A stretch of 64,000 nucleotides of DNA, from assembly GCA_945878845.1 (NCBI GenBank), contig CAMCUB010000001.1, positions 124,001 to 188,000 of the forward strand, in the 5' to 3' direction. The number at the start of each line of letters is the position of its first letter. Positions within the stretch are counted from its first letter, which is position 1. Under the pieces are notes generated by a model. That model searched no databases and was not told the origin of the DNA. It saw only the letters and a program-made list of their open reading frames with translations. The DNA is from Erythrobacter sanguineus. Its GTDB lineage: Bacteria > Pseudomonadota > Alphaproteobacteria > Sphingomonadales > Sphingomonadaceae. The translations under genes were made by a program, and so were the position numbers. Positions 63,610 through 64,000 of the stretch are shown here, in pieces.

Positions 63610-64000
63610 TTACCCGCAGCGCGCGTCGCGGATGATGTTCTGCGCATCGAGCATGATCGAGAGGCGCGGATTTGTCGGATCGGGATTGACGTTGGCGATG
63701 CTGCCAAAGGTGACAAAGCGCAGATTGTCGGTGCGGCCGAGCATCTTGGCGATCTCGGCCCGGGTGGCCTGATCGGCGAGCTTGCCGATGAACTGGCCCA
63801 TCAGCGGCGCGCCGCAGGTCCGGGAGGCCGGATCGGTCAGCGTGCCGGGGGCATAGGGGCCGGGGGCAGCGCCGGGCTTGGGCTCGGCGACGGTCGGCGC
63901 GACGGTCCCTTGCGCGACCGGAACGCCGCCCGGACCCGGCGTCGCCTCGCCTTTGCCGATGCGCGCGGCGAAGCTGTCGGCATCATTGCCGGGCTGCTCC
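63610..64000 (-). CDS. Peptidase inhibitor I78 family protein, partial (5' end outside window)
   Basis: The frame enters from the right edge with no stop and ends at 63610. The readable 130 residues contain a Pro/Gly/Ala-rich linker and then an I78-type inhibitor domain: CGAPLMGQFIGK, RFVTFGSIANVNPDPTNPRLSIMLDAQNIIRDARCG-like ending with the final CG pair typical of the family. It would be an exported protein with a signal peptide beyond the window. Confidence 0.78.
   Translation of the reverse strand, partial: EQPGNDADSFAARIGKGEATPGPGGVPVAQGTVAPTVAEPKPGAAPGPYAPGTLTDPASRTCGAPLMGQFIGKLADQATRAEIAKMLGRTDNLRFVTFGSIANVNPDPTNPRLSIMLDAQNIIRDARCG

Noticed and set aside
1..64000. CRISPR array, transposase, integrase or prophage genes
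   Set aside because: No regularly spaced identical repeats with unique spacers and no transposase, integrase or phage structural motif was found in the translated frames.

Overview
The window is high-GC, gene-dense chromosomal DNA from an alphaproteobacterium, most likely a sphingomonad of the Erythrobacteraceae type (inference from content, not from a search). Pointers are the alphaproteobacterial LexA box GAAC-N7-GAAC, the phoR-pstCAB-phoU-phoB order without pstS, an XrtA/PEP-CTERM accessory cluster (glycosyltransferase, PrsK, PrsR, TPR lipoprotein), the zapA-6S RNA-fau order, a long isocitrate lyase next to an ScfR/RamB-like regulator, and short palindromic repeats of the kind scattered in sphingomonad genomes. 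No rRNA operon, CRISPR array, prophage, transposase or replication origin was seen.

Layout. 1-1.8 kb: an EAL protein cut by the window edge, an orphan attenuator-like unit (12-aa aromatic leader peptide plus terminator) and tRNA-Pro. 1.9-7.3 kb: thyA, a branched-chain 2-oxoacid dehydrogenase operon (E1alpha, E1beta, E2) and a YdeI-like gene. 7.4-9.5 kb: tRNA-Asp, then a leftward group of coiled-coil protein, zapA, 6S RNA, fau and DUF2842. 9.7-17.7 kb: a rightward central-carbon block (tkt, gap, pgk, class I aldolase) with small enzymes, thiE and a YdcF-like gene. 17.7-22.2 kb: HAD hydrolase, secreted protein, efp, an inositol monophosphatase, tRNA-Leu and a periplasmic M20 hydrolase. 22.4-25.8 kb: aceA divergent from an ScfR/RamB-like regulator. 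25.9-32.3 kb: the XrtA-associated glycosyltransferase, sensor kinase, sigma-54 response regulator and TPR lipoprotein.

32.3-36 kb: transporter, panB and an amino-acid permease. 36-44.9 kb: an SOS mutagenesis locus, imuA-imuB-PilZ-(radical SAM)-(UdgX fusion)-dnaE2, with two LexA boxes, each on the -10 of a good promoter. 44.9-52.2 kb: extensin-like protein, the phosphate regulon phoR-pstC-pstA-pstB-phoU-phoB with a Pho box, and tRNA-Glu. 52.3-64 kb: recJ, flavodoxin-like protein, a conserved unknown with an AHH-nuclease-like partner, nitronate monooxygenase, amidohydrolase, lipoprotein, DUF2189 protein, S9 peptidase, leuA with a leucine-rich leader peptide, and a partial I78 inhibitor.

The most rewarding points are: the damage-response locus joining the ImuA/ImuB/DnaE2 mutasome to a suicide uracil-DNA binder (UdgX) and its radical-SAM partner; a 75-bp palindromic repeat inserted in frame (25 codons) inside dnaE2; two attenuator-like leader peptides, one before leuA and one with no downstream target gene; and a diproline-rich upstream reading frame overlapping the efp start. 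Names rest on reading motifs in the translated sequence; no database search was possible.
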